Shown: in pieces, positions 5,806 to 7,017 of the stretch
How positions within the stretch are numbered: the stretch's first letter is position 1
Layout of the letters: each line of letters starts with the position of its first letter
Origin: Clostridia bacterium
GTDB taxonomy: Bacteria; Bacillota; Clostridia; Oscillospirales; CAG-272
NCBI GenBank assembly: GCA_017504335.1
Contig: JAFVRI010000118.1
Location: forward strand, 1-7,017
Direction of reading: 5' to 3'
Length of the DNA: 7,017 bases
Notes under the pieces: generated by a model
Database searches by the model: none
What the model saw: only the letters and a program-made list of their open reading frames with translations
Told to the model about the DNA's origin: nothing
Translations under genes and position numbers: made by a program

Positions 5806-6342
5806 TTATTCCGCTTTGCGCTTCAAAACGTCATACTTGATAATTGCCGCAACCGTGACCGCAAACTCTAATCCATAGGACAGAGCAGAGGAAATCGGCG
5901 CATGAATCAGTAAATTGTACGCCACCGCACTTGCGTGAGGGATCAGTACCAAACATCTCATCACTCTGATATTGCGGATGGAAAAAGTAACCGCATACAT
6001 ACAGGAGGAGAACAAATAGAGGACATCCCACACCGATGATTGGGACAGCACAATGTGGTTTATGATCACGTAACCGGAAATCGACGCCAAGCACAATCCA
6101 ACAATCAAATAAATCGGAACCTGCTTGTCTTTCTTTTCATAGATGTAACAGATCAATCCGCGTGCGATACCGATGACAACGGCAACCATCGTAAAATAGG
6201 AGCCGATCAGCAAATACGATAACGCCAGAAAAACGTTGCCCGAAAGCTGTAACATCAAATAATATTTTTTGCTATTGACAAAATCGCTTAACACATACAA
6301 GCATAGAGCGATTGTGCTCACAACGAAAGAGAATTCTTCCAC
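5806..6342 (-). CDS. YgjV-like polytopic inner membrane protein
   Basis: A 178-residue, very hydrophobic protein with about seven predicted membrane segments, roughly at 5-20, 28-47, 49-68, 75-95, 104-122, 126-146 and 150-169. Short charged loops such as EKKDKQ (69-74) separate them, and the tail is basic (KRKAE). The pattern LQLSGNVFLALSYLLIGSY (31-49), followed by a second small-residue-rich helix with ARGLICY (60-66), recalls the YgjV (Imp-YgjV) family of bacterial inner membrane proteins, whose function is unknown. The start is a GTG at 6342: GGGAGG (6351-6356) lies 8 bases upstream, while the nearby ATG at 6350 is in another frame and gives only ten residues. The gene is monocistronic, with its own promoter and terminator. 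Existence of the gene is firm; the family name rests on recall of sequence style. Confidence 0.82.
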   Translation of the reverse strand: MEEFSFVVSTIALCLYVLSDFVNSKKYYLMLQLSGNVFLALSYLLIGSYFTMVAVVIGIARGLICYIYEKKDKQVPIYLIVGLCLASISGYVIINHIVLSQSSVWDVLYLFSSCMYAVTFSIRNIRVMRCLVLIPHASAVAYNLLIHAPISSALSYGLEFAVTVAAIIKYDVLKRKAE

Positions 6343-6379
6343 GTTGGCATCCTCCCACGATCAAACAGAAATTATTAGT

Positions 6380-6408
6380 ATCATACCACATGGCGCAAAA
6401 AAAGTCAA
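6380..6408 (-). promoter_or_regulatory. Sigma-A promoter of the YgjV-like gene
   Basis: On the minus strand TTGACT (6403-6408) is followed after 17 bases by TATGAT (6380-6385), with TGG immediately before the -10 box. The -10 box ends 37 bases before the GTG start at 6342. Confidence 0.82.
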
Positions 6409-6429
6409 TATGATTGTTGAAAAAAGCTG

Positions 6430-6635
6430 GGGGAAGGATGATCTCGCTTCTTCGCGGCTTGGATCTTGGTATCTTACTCCGCTGGAGGCGCTTGCACGTT
6501 TCCGGACATCGAACCCAGCGACAACTTCGAACGCGGCGGCGTGCTCGTATCGAATTTTGCTTCGCAAAAGTTCGCCCCTGTTCCTCGCCCTGCTCGGAGC
6601 AGGGTGTCGGGGAGCGAGGACAGTAGGAGGGAGCC
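6430..6635. other. GC-rich, hairpin-rich intergenic block without a credible gene
   Basis: This stretch lies between the YgjV-like promoter and the terminator at 6636-6678. By my count 73 of 120 bases in 6481-6600 are G or C, against clearly AT-rich DNA on both sides. It holds several hairpins: CGAATTTTGC with GCAAAA-G-TTCG (6551-6574, one bulged base); CCCTGC-TCGGA-GCAGGG, nested inside TCCTCGC...GCGAGGA (about 6581-6621); and TCGAA...TTCGA (6509-6530). Several frames are open through it, but the translations are arginine-rich, of low quality, and run into the terminator. It could be a structured RNA, a dispersed intergenic repeat or a decayed element. I do not recognise it. Confidence 0.4.
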
Positions 6636-6678
6636 AACGAAAAAGCAGACCATCAAACGGATGGTCTGCTTTTTCGTT
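6636..6678 (-). terminator. Strong, probably bidirectional terminator after the TlpA-like gene
   Basis: A perfect 19-bp inverted repeat (6636-6654 with 6660-6678) has a 5-base loop. The GC-rich core GCAGACCATC/GATGGTCTGC is flanked by A5 and T5, so each strand reads stem then TTTTTCGTT. It lies about 100 bases after the stop codon at 6778. In the plus direction it would also end any transcript from the GC-rich block. Confidence 0.85.
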
Positions 6679-6777
6679 GTGTTCGTAGTACAAAAATGCA
6701 ACTTCATATTTTTAGTAAAGTTTGACATTGCATAGTAATGTTTGCTCCCTTCGCCGCAATGCGAGGTATTTTATACT

Positions 6778-7017
6778 TTATTTTATCATATCAATCCCTC
6801 TTTGGAGCGTTTCCACAGAGATGGCGCCCGTTGCTTGTGCAATAAGGTATCCTTCTGCATCAATAAAATACGTGGTGGGCAATGAATATACGCTGTAAGT
6901 CATTGCCGCATCGGAGTCTGTATCATAGAACACCGGGAAGGTATATCCTTTCTCTGAAATAAACGCCTTTGCGCTACTGAGTGTTTCGCGGCCGCCGGTC
7001 ATATTGACCATCAGAAA
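6778..7017 (-). CDS. TlpA/thioredoxin-like redoxin, C-terminal 79 codons (5' end outside window)
   Basis: This is the end of a thioredoxin-fold protein of the TlpA/redoxin type, which reduces or forms disulfides, usually outside the membrane in Gram-positive bacteria as a lipoprotein or secreted protein. The frame is open to the window edge: before MVNMTGG it reads Phe-Leu, so the Met at 7011 is internal and not a start. Visible parts are the strand FLMVN, a helix with RETLSSAKAFISEKG, the strand FPVFYDTD, then YSVYSLPTTYFIDAEGYL with the cis-proline segment LPTT typical of TlpA proteins, and a final helix. The CxxC active site, which would decide the redox role, lies upstream of the window, as would any signal peptide. 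The stop at 6778-6780 is followed by an AT-rich leader to the terminator (6679-6777) with no further gene. Confidence 0.85.
   Translation of the reverse strand, partial: FLMVNMTGGRETLSSAKAFISEKGYTFPVFYDTDSDAAMTYSVYSLPTTYFIDAEGYLIAQATGAISVETLQRGIDMIK

Noticed and set aside
6500..6520. tRNA-like T-loop (GGTTCGAT on the minus strand)
   Set aside because: The stem around it needs G-U pairs, the loop ends in G rather than a pyrimidine, and no acceptor, D or anticodon arms can be placed around it.
6438..6626. Plus-strand small gene starting ATGATC behind GGGGGAAGG
   Set aside because: The ribosome-site-like sequence is attractive, but the product is arginine-rich with no recognisable domain. Other frames are equally open, because the stretch is GC-rich.
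6722..6750. TTGACA on the plus strand downstream of the TlpA-like gene
   Set aside because: There is no -10 box at the right distance and no plus-strand gene to serve.

Overview
The window looks like chromosomal DNA of a low-to-mid GC Gram-positive bacterium (Bacillota, most likely Clostridia of the gut type). The basis is a set of strong AGGAGG-type ribosome binding sites, sigma-A promoters with TTGACA/TATAAT boxes, short hairpin-plus-U-run terminators and the nature of the proteins. I cannot name the species. All eight supported genes lie on the minus strand, so transcription runs from the right end to the left end. The window cuts a gene at each end.

Reading in the direction of transcription: (1) 7017-6778, the last 79 codons of a TlpA/thioredoxin-like protein, followed by a strong hairpin terminator at 6636-6678. 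(2) 6635-6430, a GC-rich, hairpin-rich stretch with no convincing gene. (3) 6342-5806, a YgjV-like membrane protein with a GTG start, its own promoter and a strong terminator. (4) 5510-4563, a ribokinase-family (PfkB) sugar kinase with its own promoter, whose spacer holds a perfect palindrome. (5) 4385-3646, a two-gene operon: an XRE-type repressor with an extra C-terminal domain, then a 77-residue basic protein that repeats the end of that domain. A terminator closes the operon. (6) 3462-812, a two-gene operon of paralogous CNNM/CorC-family membrane proteins that overlap by ATGA, closed by a terminator with a 17-bp stem. (7) 518-1, the first 172 codons of glucosamine-6-phosphate deaminase (nagB) behind its own promoter.

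Each internal unit has a readable promoter and most have a clear terminator, so the window is a row of independent short transcription units rather than one pathway cluster. NagB and the PfkB kinase both belong to sugar catabolism, and the CNNM pair probably to divalent metal (magnesium) homeostasis. The XRE/77-aa pair is a small regulatory unit of unknown target. There is no sign of phage, insertion sequence, CRISPR, tRNA or rRNA. The least ordinary items are the XRE/77-aa pair with its shared C-terminal module, the diverged tandem CNNM pair, and the GC-rich structured intergenic block. None of them amounts to clear evidence of a new system.
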